62,509 nucleotides of DNA from an uncultured Ruminococcus sp. (GTDB taxonomy: Bacteria > Bacillota > Clostridia > Oscillospirales > Acutalibacteraceae), in assembly GCA_904393835.1 (NCBI GenBank), contig CAJFNC010000013.1:1-62509 (forward strand). Reading direction: 5' to 3'. Of this stretch, positions 18,088 through 26,173 are shown piece after piece. Under the pieces are notes generated by a model. The model saw only the letters and a list, made by a program, of their open reading frames with translations. It was not told the origin of the DNA and did no database searches. The first letter of the stretch is position 1, and each line of letters starts with the position of its first letter. The position numbers were made by a program, and so were the translations under genes.

Positions 18088-18665
18088 TGCGCTGTGCTAT
18101 TGTTGAAAGAAAAACAAAGGAAACTGATATAAAACTTATCTTAAATCTTGACGGCGGAAACATATCAATTGATACGGGAATAGGATTTTTTAATCATATG
18201 CTCAATTCATTTGCCACACACGGAGGTTTCGGACTTGAAATTTCCGTAAGCGGTGACTTGGAAGTTGATGAACATCACACCGTAGAGGACACCGGCATTG
18301 TTTTGGGACAGGCTTTTGCTCAGGCGCTTGGTGACAAGAGCTCAATTGACCGTTTCGGAAGTTTTTATGTCCCTATGGACGAGGCATTGGCTTTTTGTTC
18401 GGTTGACATAAGCGGAAGACCTTTTCTTGTCTTTGATGCAGAATTTCCGCAGGAAAAATGCGGTGCATATGATTGCTCAATGACGGTAGAATTTATGCGT
18501 GCTTTTGCGTTTAATGCAGGAATCACGCTTCATTTAAAATCAATGTATGGTGACAATTCTCACCATATCACCGAAGCTTTGTATAAAGCCTTGGCTCATT
18601 CGCTCAGACTTGCAGTTAAGCAAAACGATTCAAATAAACCTCTTTCAACAAAAGGAGTGCTCTGA
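18087..18665 (+). CDS. hisB: Imidazoleglycerol-phosphate dehydratase
   Basis: Manganese enzyme dehydrating IGP to imidazole-acetol phosphate. Both metal-binding histidine clusters are intact: DEHHTVEDTGI (about 62-72) and GDNSHHITEALYKA (about 150-163). At 192 residues it is the monofunctional form without the histidinol-phosphate phosphatase domain of E. coli HisB. It shares one base with the genes on each side (ATGA/TGATG-type junctions). Confidence 0.97.
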   Translation: MRCAIVERKTKETDIKLILNLDGGNISIDTGIGFFNHMLNSFATHGGFGLEISVSGDLEVDEHHTVEDTGIVLGQAFAQALGDKSSIDRFGSFYVPMDEALAFCSVDISGRPFLVFDAEFPQEKCGAYDCSMTVEFMRAFAFNAGITLHLKSMYGDNSHHITEALYKALAHSLRLAVKQNDSNKPLSTKGVL

Positions 18666-19387
18666 TGATTATTTTACCAGCAATTGATATTAAAGACGGC
18701 AACTGTGTACGTCTGTTTAAAGGCGACTATGCAACTGTTCAAAAGGTTGCCGAATCGCCGTATATTGCCGCCCAGCGCTTTGCTGATGCAGGCGCTAATT
18801 GGATGCATATGGTTGACCTCGACGGTGCAAAAGACGCGAAACTTGAAAACGCTGAATTGATAGCAGATGTCGCTGCATCTTCGGGGCTAAATGTAGAAGT
18901 CGGCGGAGGCATAAGAAATATGGACGCTGTTGAGTATTACCTCTCAAGAGGCATAAACAGGGTTATTCTCGGCTCTGCTGCAGTTAAAGATCAGCAGTTT
19001 GTCGTTGACGCCGTTAAAAATTACGGTGACAAAATTATTGTCGGAATAGACGCAAAAGGCGGAATGGTTTGCGCAGAGGGATGGATTGACAATTCCGAAA
19101 TCAATTATTTGGAACTTGCAAAGCGTATGGAAGATGTCGGCGTACAGACTATTGTATTTACAGATATTGACCAGGACGGTACACTTGCGGGACCTAACCT
19201 TAAACAGTTGGACGACCTTGTTAATGAAGTTGACTGCAATATAATCGCAAGCGGCGGAGTATCGGCATTGAAGGATATAATAAATCTTGCTGACCTCAAT
19301 GTTTACGGTGCAATCTGCGGTAAGGCAATTTATTCAGGAAATCTTGACTTAAGGCAAGCGCTTGAATTCGTCAGAAAAATTAAGTGA
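18665..19387 (+). CDS. hisA: ProFAR isomerase (HisA)
   Basis: TIM-barrel enzyme opening the ribose of ProFAR in step four of histidine synthesis. The opening IILPAIDIKDGNCVRLFKGD carries the general-base Asp near residue 8. The matching Asp lies in FTDIDQDGTLAGPN near 168-175, and the phosphate-binding glycines are in GGGIR and ASGGVS. HisF is a homologue, but the IDIKDG-C-VRL opening and the DQDGT context fit HisA. In most relatives hisH precedes and hisF follows. Here hisB and hisI are direct neighbours. Confidence 0.94.
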   Translation: MIILPAIDIKDGNCVRLFKGDYATVQKVAESPYIAAQRFADAGANWMHMVDLDGAKDAKLENAELIADVAASSGLNVEVGGGIRNMDAVEYYLSRGINRVILGSAAVKDQQFVVDAVKNYGDKIIVGIDAKGGMVCAEGWIDNSEINYLELAKRMEDVGVQTIVFTDIDQDGTLAGPNLKQLDDLVNEVDCNIIASGGVSALKDIINLADLNVYGAICGKAIYSGNLDLRQALEFVRKIK

Positions 19388-19396
19388 GGGACAGGT

Positions 19397-19711
19397 ATGG
19401 ATTTAGATAAATATTTCGTAAAGTCTGAGCTTATTCCTGCTGTTATTCAGGAAAAGTCAACCGGCGAAGTTCTTATGCTTGCTTATATGAATAAAGAAAG
19501 TATGAAGAAAACTTTTGAAACAGGATACACTTGGTTTTGGTCAAGAAGCCGTCAAGAACTTTGGAACAAGGGCGCTACATCGGGTCATCTTCAGAAAGTC
19601 ATAGACATTTATGCAGACTGCGATGATGATACCTTGTTGATTACTGTTGAACAGACAGGGGCTGCTTGCCATACAGGCAGTCACTCCTGCTTTTTTAAAA
19701 AACTTAAATAA
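19397..19711 (+). CDS. hisI: Phosphoribosyl-AMP cyclohydrolase
   Basis: Zinc enzyme opening the purine ring of PR-AMP, step three of the pathway. The family core is complete: [32 protein letters not shown], then DCDDDTLL and the zinc Cys residues in [13 protein letters not shown]. At 104 residues it is the stand-alone form, with the hisE activity encoded by the next gene rather than fused. Confidence 0.96.
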   Translation: MDLDKYFVKSELIPAVIQEKSTGEVLMLAYMNKESMKKTFETGYTWFWSRSRQELWNKGATSGHLQKVIDIYADCDDDTLLITVEQTGAACHTGSHSCFFKKLK

Positions 19712-19734
19712 ATTTTTAACTGAGAGGTAATATT

Positions 19735-20067
19735 ATGAGTGGAAATGAAGTGCTTTCAGCATTATACCAAACCGTTATTAACAGAAGAGATAATCCAAAA
19801 GAGGGTTCATATACCTGCTATCTTCTGGATAAAGGTTTGGATAAAATTTTGAAAAAAGTAGGCGAGGAGTGCAGTGAAACAATTATCGCTGCAAAAAACG
19901 GCGATAACAGCGAAACCGTATATGAAATTGCCGATTTAATTTATCACCTCACCGTAATGATGGTTCAGCAGGAAATTCCGCTTGAAGACGTATTGGCTGA
20001 GCTTGATAAAAGAAGTGAAAAAACAGGTAACCTTAAAAAATTCCACGTTGTTGATAAAAATACATAA
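19735..20067 (+). CDS. hisE: Phosphoribosyl-ATP pyrophosphatase
   Basis: MazG-like all-alpha enzyme hydrolysing PR-ATP to PR-AMP, step two of the pathway. Diagnostic are SYTCYLLDKGLDKILKKVGEE, the metal-binding E-E-x(2)-E pattern (GEECSETIIAAKN) and EIADLIYHLTVMM. It has 110 residues. It is the last gene of the his operon, and a strong terminator follows within a few bases. Confidence 0.95.
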   Translation: MSGNEVLSALYQTVINRRDNPKEGSYTCYLLDKGLDKILKKVGEECSETIIAAKNGDNSETVYEIADLIYHLTVMMVQQEIPLEDVLAELDKRSEKTGNLKKFHVVDKNT

Positions 20068-20070
20068 ATA

Positions 20071-20102
20071 AAAGCCCTATGATTTTGCAGTCATAGGGCT
20101 TT
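20071..20102. terminator. Terminator of the his operon
   Basis: AAAGCCCTATGA pairs perfectly with TCATAGGGCTTT around an 8-nt loop. It is flanked by A/T runs on both sides, so it can serve hisE on the plus strand and the HPr-like gene on the minus strand. Confidence 0.9.
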
Positions 20103-20129
20103 AAATAAAAACTTAATTAATATGTAATT

Positions 20130-20369
20130 TTATGCATTGACAGGTATAAATTTTTCTACTGTCTGCTTAATTTCATCAGTCGGTTCGGTTTCAAAAATCA
20201 ATTCAATCGGTCTTGTAACGTCAATAGAGTAAACTCCGATAATAGAATGTGCATCAACCGTGTACTCACCGGATTTGAGCATCATCATTGTATCAGGAAA
20301 ATGCGAAAGAGCTTCAAAAATTTCAATAAGACCACTTTTATTTTTTGCAACTATCTCTAAAGAATACAC
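20130..20369 (-). CDS. HPr-like domain protein without the usual phospho-His motif
   Basis: A 79-residue protein. Its C-terminal two thirds match the HPr fold: a strand with EYTVDAHSIIGVYSIDVTRP is the equivalent of the HPr segment around regulatory Ser46 (K-S-I-M-G-V-x-S), followed by an ELIFE strand and a final helix. The HPr phosphorylation loop G-I/L-H-A-R-P-A is not recognisable. The N-terminal part reads KNKSGLIEIF instead, so PTS phosphotransfer is unlikely. A regulatory or Crh-like role is inference. It stands alone between the his operon and mtaB, with a GAGGAG-type site before its ATG. Confidence 0.6.
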   Translation of the reverse strand: MYSLEIVAKNKSGLIEIFEALSHFPDTMMMLKSGEYTVDAHSIIGVYSIDVTRPIELIFETEPTDEIKQTVEKFIPVNA

Positions 20370-20485
20370 TTAATTATCACTCCTCTGATATTAATATAAT
20401 ATTATCATTATTTTTTATGAATATCAATAATAATATATGAATTTTAATAATTTCAACGTTGTATATAAAAAAAGGATGAATTTTA

Positions 20486-21778
20486 ATGAATTTTAATATA
20501 GTTACACTTGGCTGTAAAGTCAATCAATATGAGTCTCAGGCAATGCGAGAAGACCTAATATGTAACGGCTATGAATTATCTACCGATAAAGATAAAGCGG
20601 ATATTACAATTATCAACAGTTGTACCGTTACATCTGTAAGCGACGCAAAAAATCGAAAAATCATAAACAGAATACGTCGAACAAATCCAAATGGTATCAT
20701 TATATTAACCGGATGTATGCCTCAGGCCTTTCCGGATGAAAAGGATAATTTTAAAGAATGCGATATTGTCCTGGGAAACGCAAAGAGAAAAGAGCTTATA
20801 CCTGCAATCGAACGTTACCTTACAGAACACCATTCCTTTGTCAGTATTTCTCAGCATTTACAAAAAGGGGAGAAGTTTGAAGATCTTTCTGTCTCCTCTC
20901 TTGGTGAACATACAAGAGCATTTATAAAAATCGAGGACGGCTGCAACAGGTTTTGCTCATATTGTATCATTCCGTATGCACGAGGACGTGTCCGCTCCAA
21001 AGCACTTGATAAATTAAAACAGGAAATTGAAAAAGTAGCATTAAACGGATATAAAGAGGCGGTTCTCGTAGGTATCAATCTTTCAGCTTACGGATTGGGT
21101 GAAGCTTTCAATTTGGCAGATGCCGTTGAATGTGCTTGTTCCGTTGAGGGAATTGAACGTGTACGTCTCGGCTCAATTGAACCAGAGCAAATGGACGATG
21201 AGTTGATAAAACGTCTGGCCGCTCAGGAAAAATTTTGTCCGCAATTCCATTTGTCATTGCAGAGCGGTTGCGATAAAACCTTACGAGATATGAATCGCCA
21301 TTATGATACTGCAGAATATGCAAATATTGTTTCAAAGCTAAGAAACGCTTTTGAAAACTCATCAATGACAACTGATGTTATGGTAGGCTTTGCGGGGGAA
21401 AGTGAAGATGATTTCAAGATGTCAATGAATTTTGTAGATAGTATAGGCTTTGCAAAGATCCATGTTTTCCCGTATTCTGTCCGCAGAGGAACCAAAGCTG
21501 CATCCTTTGATAATCAGGTATCTCCCAATGAAAAGGAGCGCAGAGCTCATATTATGGGCGAATTAGTTAGAAACTCTCGTGAAAAATTTCTTTCATCACA
21601 AGTCGGACTTACAGAGAAAGTTCTTATCGAACGCTATCGTCACGGATACCTTGAAGGCTACACCAAAAATTATACACCTGTTCATATTTATAATGATGAT
21701 ACAAATTTATGCGGTTTAATTAAAAGTGTAAAAATCACTAAAGCTGCTGACGACTTCTGCATAGGCGAGTTAGTATAA
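20486..21778 (+). CDS. mtaB: tRNA (N6-threonylcarbamoyladenosine-C2)-methylthiotransferase
   Basis: Radical SAM enzyme adding a methylthio group to t6A37 of tRNAs. The N-terminal UPF0004 domain opens with VTLGCKVNQYESQAM, the form typical of MtaB rather than MiaB. Its auxiliary-cluster cysteines are in GCK, SCT and GCM. The radical SAM CX3CX2C motif is CNRFCSYC (near residue 152), and a C-terminal TRAM-like part follows. Its 430 residues are standard. The 3' end overlaps the convergent minus-strand gene by 9 bp. AAAGGATG precedes the ATG. Confidence 0.93.
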   Translation: MNFNIVTLGCKVNQYESQAMREDLICNGYELSTDKDKADITIINSCTVTSVSDAKNRKIINRIRRTNPNGIIILTGCMPQAFPDEKDNFKECDIVLGNAKRKELIPAIERYLTEHHSFVSISQHLQKGEKFEDLSVSSLGEHTRAFIKIEDGCNRFCSYCIIPYARGRVRSKALDKLKQEIEKVALNGYKEAVLVGINLSAYGLGEAFNLADAVECACSVEGIERVRLGSIEPEQMDDELIKRLAAQEKFCPQFHLSLQSGCDKTLRDMNRHYDTAEYANIVSKLRNAFENSSMTTDVMVGFAGESEDDFKMSMNFVDSIGFAKIHVFPYSVRRGTKAASFDNQVSPNEKERRAHIMGELVRNSREKFLSSQVGLTEKVLIERYRHGYLEGYTKNYTPVHIYNDDTNLCGLIKSVKITKAADDFCIGELV

Positions 21779-23017
21779 CTCATATTTAAGATTTTGTATT
21801 TCTTTTCTTGATTCTTCTGAAATTATACTGTTATAGCTGTAAAGCATAATACCTTCGGCTTTTTTACTGTTTTTAACTATGTTGTATTCATCAGCCAGTA
21901 TGTTGTCGCTTGATTTCCAGGTATTATCATCGTCGTCAGTTCCAGCTTTATACCCGGCCAGACCTACATAGAACTTGACTGATTTGTCATAAGTTAAATT
22001 GCTCCATTGATTAAAACAATCTTCAAAACCAAGTGACGGATTATCGGGGCTGAAATATATTTGAGGGCAGATGTAGTCAACAAATCCTTTGCAGTTGCAC
22101 CAGGATTTTATATCTGCATATATTTTTTCGTTGTTTTCAAGATTACCTTGCGGTGAAATTCCAAATACCACATTGTCTTTTGTATTATGGACAGTCTGAT
22201 ATACTTTGCAAACCAGCATATTCACATTTGCAAGTCGCCAATTATCAAGAGACATACATTGATTGCCATTTTTAGCTTTGTATTTTTCATATGAGATATT
22301 GTCGGCGTTTCCTATATCGGGTGGATAAAAATAGTCGTCAAATTGTATTCCGTCAATATCGTAGTTTTCTACAATTTCTTTTATACCGTTTTTAATTAAT
22401 TCAATTACGTTTTCATTTGACGGGTCGTAATAAATTCCGCTCTTTGTTTTTAATCCCATCGAACTGTCTTTTTTGTATGGGTTGTCATCTGAAAGCTTTA
22501 TATCCGAATCGCTGTTTATAATCCTGTACGGATTAACCCATGCGTGAATTTTGAGTCCTTTTTTTTGGCAAATATCGCACATTATTTGTAACGGGTCATA
22601 ACCCGGATTTTTTCCCTGAGTACCGGTAAGTACGTGCGACCACGGAAAATATTTTGAGTTGTACAGGGCGTCTCCGAACGGCCTTACTTGTACTATCAAG
22701 GTATTAAACCCTACGCCGATACAATTATCAGCAATTTTACTGAATTTTTCGGTAAACGCTTTTTCACTTTTATCCGGGCTGTTTTGCATACTCAGCTCAA
22801 AATAAGAAACCCATACTGCTCTCATTTCATCACTCTTTAAAACCATTGGTTCGATTTTTGCAGAATCATTTGTACTGGTGTTATTTTGAGCAGTATCATT
22901 TGTAGCTTCAAAACTGAGAACCTGTTTTTCATCTTCTTTCTTTGAAGAACTGAAACCGATAGTTACAAACAGTAACGCAACGCAGAGCAGTACCGGTATA
23001 AAATTCCTTAATTTCAA
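21770..23017 (-). CDS. Secreted or anchored GHL10/DUF187-type glycoside-hydrolase-like protein
   Basis: About 415 residues. I start it at the TTG at 23017, which AAAGGATG precedes by about 5 nt and which gives a clean signal or anchor sequence (LRNFIPVLLCVALLFVTIGF). The ORF is open 204 nt further upstream, into the divergent gene. The mature part opens with MRAVWVSYFEL and has IADNCIGVGFNTLIVQVRPFGDA, split as GVGFNTLIVQVRP, then HAWVNPYRI and GIQFDDYFYPP. These are hallmarks of the family-10-like hydrolase-like domain of cell-surface proteins. The substrate is unknown; glycan or peptidoglycan is likely by analogy. Confidence 0.8.
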   Translation of the reverse strand: MKLRNFIPVLLCVALLFVTIGFSSSKKEDEKQVLSFEATNDTAQNNTSTNDSAKIEPMVLKSDEMRAVWVSYFELSMQNSPDKSEKAFTEKFSKIADNCIGVGFNTLIVQVRPFGDALYNSKYFPWSHVLTGTQGKNPGYDPLQIMCDICQKKGLKIHAWVNPYRIINSDSDIKLSDDNPYKKDSSMGLKTKSGIYYDPSNENVIELIKNGIKEIVENYDIDGIQFDDYFYPPDIGNADNISYEKYKAKNGNQCMSLDNWRLANVNMLVCKVYQTVHNTKDNVVFGISPQGNLENNEKIYADIKSWCNCKGFVDYICPQIYFSPDNPSLGFEDCFNQWSNLTYDKSVKFYVGLAGYKAGTDDDDNTWKSSDNILADEYNIVKNSKKAEGIMLYSYNSIISEESRKEIQNLKYELY

Positions 23018-23045
23018 AATATCATCCTTTCTTTTGGTGAATAAT

Positions 23046-23330
23046 ATGATTTTTAAAATTATTTTTCTAATATATATTATATTAATAAATTTGTTTGCGG
23101 TATTTCTGACTGTTTCAGATAAAAGGCGAGCGAAAAAGGGCAGATGGAGAATAAAAGAAAACTCCCTGTTTCTTACATCAATTATAGGCGGTTCGGTCGG
23201 TATGTATTTTACAATGCTCATAATACGTCATAAAACACAACATAAACGATTTATGATAGGATTGCCGATTATTATTATAATACAGTTGCTGATTGCGGTT
23301 TTAATATATGAGGTACTAAATTATGGCTGA
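23046..23330 (+). CDS. DUF1294 small membrane protein
   Basis: A 94-residue protein with three or four membrane helices and the DUF1294 core: D-K-R-R-A-K-K-G-R-W-R-I near residue 25, GGSVGMYFTML, then RHKTQHKRF. The family function is unknown. ATG 23046 is preferred because GGTGA ends 5 nt before it. Upstream in-frame TTG/GTG codons would overlap that site. It overlaps the pseudouridine synthase gene by 8 bp, so the two are translated together. Only 28 bp separate it from the divergent minus-strand start. Confidence 0.8.
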   Translation: MIFKIIFLIYIILINLFAVFLTVSDKRRAKKGRWRIKENSLFLTSIIGGSVGMYFTMLIIRHKTQHKRFMIGLPIIIIIQLLIAVLIYEVLNYG

Positions 23331-24210
23331 AAAACTGTTTTTTAAAGTACCCGATAAATATGATAATGTAAAAGCGATAAACTTCTTAAAAGGTGAGTGT
23401 AAACTCTCAGCAAGAATGATAACACTGCTTAAGCGAGAAAAAAACGGTATTTTGATGGATGGAAAAATTTTAAGAACAATAGACTTTGTTTACTGCGGAA
23501 AAATCGTTGAAATCAACTTACCTGATGAGGAAGCGTCGCTTATAGAGCCTGTTTGCGGGAATCTTGATATAATCTACGAAGACGAACATATTTTGGCTGT
23601 TAATAAGCCTGCAAATATGCCCGTTCATCCCGTTAAGCAGCACCGGACCGATACGCTGGCAAATATAGTAGCATATTATCAGGATGAAAATAAACAGAAT
23701 TTTGTGTTTAGAGCTATTAACCGGCTTGACCGTGATACTTCGGGGATTGTGATTATAGCCAAAAATAAGTACAGTGCCAATTTACTCAAAAACAAAGTTG
23801 ATAAGACTTATTATGCCATTTGTCACGGAAAACTGACAGGTGAGGGAACAATTAATGAACCGATAAAATTGAGAGATGATTCAAAAATGGTTCGCACCAT
23901 ATCTTCAGACGGTTTGCCTTCGGTAACACACTATAAAAGCATTGCATTTAACGATAAAATGTCGTTGATAAAATTACATTTGGAAACAGGCAGAACCCAT
24001 CAAATACGCTGTCATATGGCTTCTCTCGGGCATCCTTTAATCGGAGATGATTTGTACGGCGGAACACTTGAATACCTGCCCAGGCAGGCGTTGCACTGCA
24101 AATCAGTTTCCTTTTTACATCCGATAAACAATAGATTAATCGAGCTTGACAGCGAATTTCCTGAGGATATGAAAAACCTGATTTTGCAGCAAAAATTGTT
24201 TGACATTTAA
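23323..24210 (+). CDS. RluA-family pseudouridine synthase
   Basis: A 295-residue enzyme converting uridine to pseudouridine in rRNA or tRNA. The catalytic Asp sits in AINRLDRDTSGIVIIAKN (near residue 140). The other family blocks are INKPANMPVHP-type near 100 (written VNKPANMPVHP here) and LETGRTHQIRCHMASLGHP near 225. The first 75 residues look like a degenerate S4-like domain. The target position cannot be predicted. It is followed by two terminators. Confidence 0.9.
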   Translation: MAEKLFFKVPDKYDNVKAINFLKGECKLSARMITLLKREKNGILMDGKILRTIDFVYCGKIVEINLPDEEASLIEPVCGNLDIIYEDEHILAVNKPANMPVHPVKQHRTDTLANIVAYYQDENKQNFVFRAINRLDRDTSGIVIIAKNKYSANLLKNKVDKTYYAICHGKLTGEGTINEPIKLRDDSKMVRTISSDGLPSVTHYKSIAFNDKMSLIKLHLETGRTHQIRCHMASLGHPLIGDDLYGGTLEYLPRQALHCKSVSFLHPINNRLIELDSEFPEDMKNLILQQKLFDI

Positions 24211-24276
24211 TTTATATGCTTGTTGAATTTTTAATAGTATTGATTTAATAGTGTAAAAATTTCATTCAAAATAAAA

Positions 24277-24322
24277 AACATCACAGCTTTAGCTCTTGGC
24301 TTTAGTTGTGATGTTACATTTT
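24277..24322 (+). terminator. Terminator after the pseudouridine synthase gene
   Basis: AACATCACA at 24277-24285 pairs with TGTGATGTT at 24307-24315, with further partial pairing in the loop, followed by TACATTTTTT. Confidence 0.8.
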
Positions 24323-24332
24323 TTCTAACTTA

Positions 24333-24370
24333 AAAAAACTTCCTTTGAAGCATATCAAAGGAAGTTTTTT
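24333..24370. terminator. Bidirectional terminator between convergent genes
   Basis: A perfect 16-bp stem, AAAAAACTTCCTTTGA with TCAAAGGAAGTTTTTT, has a short loop and A/T tracts as its outer part. It mainly ends the minus-strand transcript whose last stop codon is at 24381. Confidence 0.9.
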
Positions 24371-24380
24371 GTTGAATAAT

Positions 24381-26123
24381 TCAGTTTATGTTTGTCAATT
24401 TGTTGTTGTTGGCAGTAACCTCGTAGATTTTATATCCGTTTATATCTTTAACCTGATTATAAACGGCAGGTGCGTCTTGAGTAGAATAATTATTTGAGAA
24501 ATACTTTTCCTTACGGAAAGTTATGTATTTATCTACAACATAAACCTTGTTGTCACTCAAAATCGCTTCGTAAATATTGTCGGGAAGATTTCTGCTGCGT
24601 AATTCTTCATAATTATGATAATATCCGAAACCATCAACATTATCAAGAAATGTCGGTCGGAATCCCCACATGGGGTGGAGATAGTTTTCGGTGTATTTCA
24701 TAAATTCGTTTGCGGTTACGGTATCCAACACATAGTATCTGTCGGGGTGCCTGTCAATCTCGGTATATAAGCTGTTCGGAGCATTTTTTGCAGAAGGAGC
24801 CTCATAGTTTGCCTGGAACACTATGCAGTTAACAGCAAACAAGCATAACAGCGAAATACTCGCAATAAACATATTACTTCCTTTCATTCTCAAAATAGGT
24901 GTAGCTTTTTTAGGCTTCTGATTTTCAAAATCAAACGAATATAATAAAAATACATACATCATAAGCCACAACCCGTAAATAAGATACGAAGAACCTGAGA
25001 ATAAAATTCTCAAACATATGCTTGAAATAAACGCTGCTGCAAAATAAAACACAGGAAAAAAAGCAAAACGTTTTTTATGAACAATGATATAAATGATTGA
25101 AATTACAAGAAGCAACAAGTTCATTATCGCCCAACAATCAAAGCCGGTAATGTGATCGGCAAAGTCGGTAAAAATGTTTCCTGCTGCAAACATCAAATTA
25201 GCATCGTTCTCTTCGGATTGAATTTGAGCAACTAATTTTAATGCGCCTAAATTGAGCGAGCGGTCATTATCAAAATAACCGTTTTTAAGTAAATAATAAT
25301 CGTTCTCGTTTGCAATACCTACTTCATTAAACCTTTCTTCGTATTCCGCGTAATCAGGATAGGGAAGATTATTGATTTTATCATTGAGAACAGAGTATTC
25401 ATAATAATTGGCGGCATCTTGTGTAGCGTGATTTACAGAATAAGAAAAGTTATATAAACCGACCGTAACAAGCGTTATAAATGCAAACAGCAATAAAAAA
25501 GGTCTGAAATACCAGAAAAACTTTCTGAACTTAATTTTATACTTTCTTTTTGAAATCATATCAGCCGCAAAAAATGCAATGGCAAACAGTAATGCAATAA
25601 AGAAGTACTTGTAGCTGTAAAACGATCCGAGCGCTGTTTCGGCAACACCTATCCAGCAGGAAAGATTATAACGTTTGTTTCTAATCGCATTTAAAGCGAG
25701 TAAAAAACCTGCCGCCAATAAAATTGCAGCTGTTTTGTTACTTTGAATATCAGCATAATGGTTGGTAGCAAACAGTATATTCAATAAAAGCGACATTGCA
25801 AGTGACTTTTTTTTACCAAATTTATCCGCCAAAACATAAGTTATCGAGATAAAAGCAGTACAAGAAAGCAGCACCTGCGACAATACATAACAATTAATAT
25901 CTGTAAATACATATTGAATTGAACCCACAATTGTAGTTAATATGTAATTAAGAATATGACTGTAATAGTTATGGTGTTGACATATATAAATTGAATCATA
26001 AAAGTCATTCATATTGTCATATGAAAAAGATGTAACCGCAATACAAAAAGCTAATATTATTATATTTAGAACAACCGAGAAAAATATATTGCTTTTTAAG
26101 AAATTCAATATTTTTTCTTTCAT
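24381..26123 (-). CDS. Polytopic membrane protein, possible GT-C-type glycosyltransferase
   Basis: A 580-residue protein I cannot assign to a family. About ten to twelve hydrophobic helices fill residues 12-460, and a hydrophilic domain of about 120 residues sits at the C-terminus, outside the last helix near 435-455. An acidic first loop (NMNDFYDS, near 36-43) and this layout resemble GT-C lipid-linked-sugar transferases, but no decisive motif is visible. An AGGAGAG site precedes the ATG. It lies 50 bp downstream of the pseudokinase gene on the same strand, so the two probably form an operon. Confidence 0.6.
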   Translation of the reverse strand: MKEKILNFLKSNIFFSVVLNIIILAFCIAVTSFSYDNMNDFYDSIYICQHHNYYSHILNYILTTIVGSIQYVFTDINCYVLSQVLLSCTAFISITYVLADKFGKKKSLAMSLLLNILFATNHYADIQSNKTAAILLAAGFLLALNAIRNKRYNLSCWIGVAETALGSFYSYKYFFIALLFAIAFFAADMISKRKYKIKFRKFFWYFRPFLLLFAFITLVTVGLYNFSYSVNHATQDAANYYEYSVLNDKINNLPYPDYAEYEERFNEVGIANENDYYLLKNGYFDNDRSLNLGALKLVAQIQSEENDANLMFAAGNIFTDFADHITGFDCWAIMNLLLLVISIIYIIVHKKRFAFFPVFYFAAAFISSICLRILFSGSSYLIYGLWLMMYVFLLYSFDFENQKPKKATPILRMKGSNMFIASISLLCLFAVNCIVFQANYEAPSAKNAPNSLYTEIDRHPDRYYVLDTVTANEFMKYTENYLHPMWGFRPTFLDNVDGFGYYHNYEELRSRNLPDNIYEAILSDNKVYVVDKYITFRKEKYFSNNYSTQDAPAVYNQVKDINGYKIYEVTANNNKLTNIN

Positions 26124-26173
26124 GAAAGGACTCTCCTGTTATTTGAATTTTGCTTATACAATGCAAATAAAGG

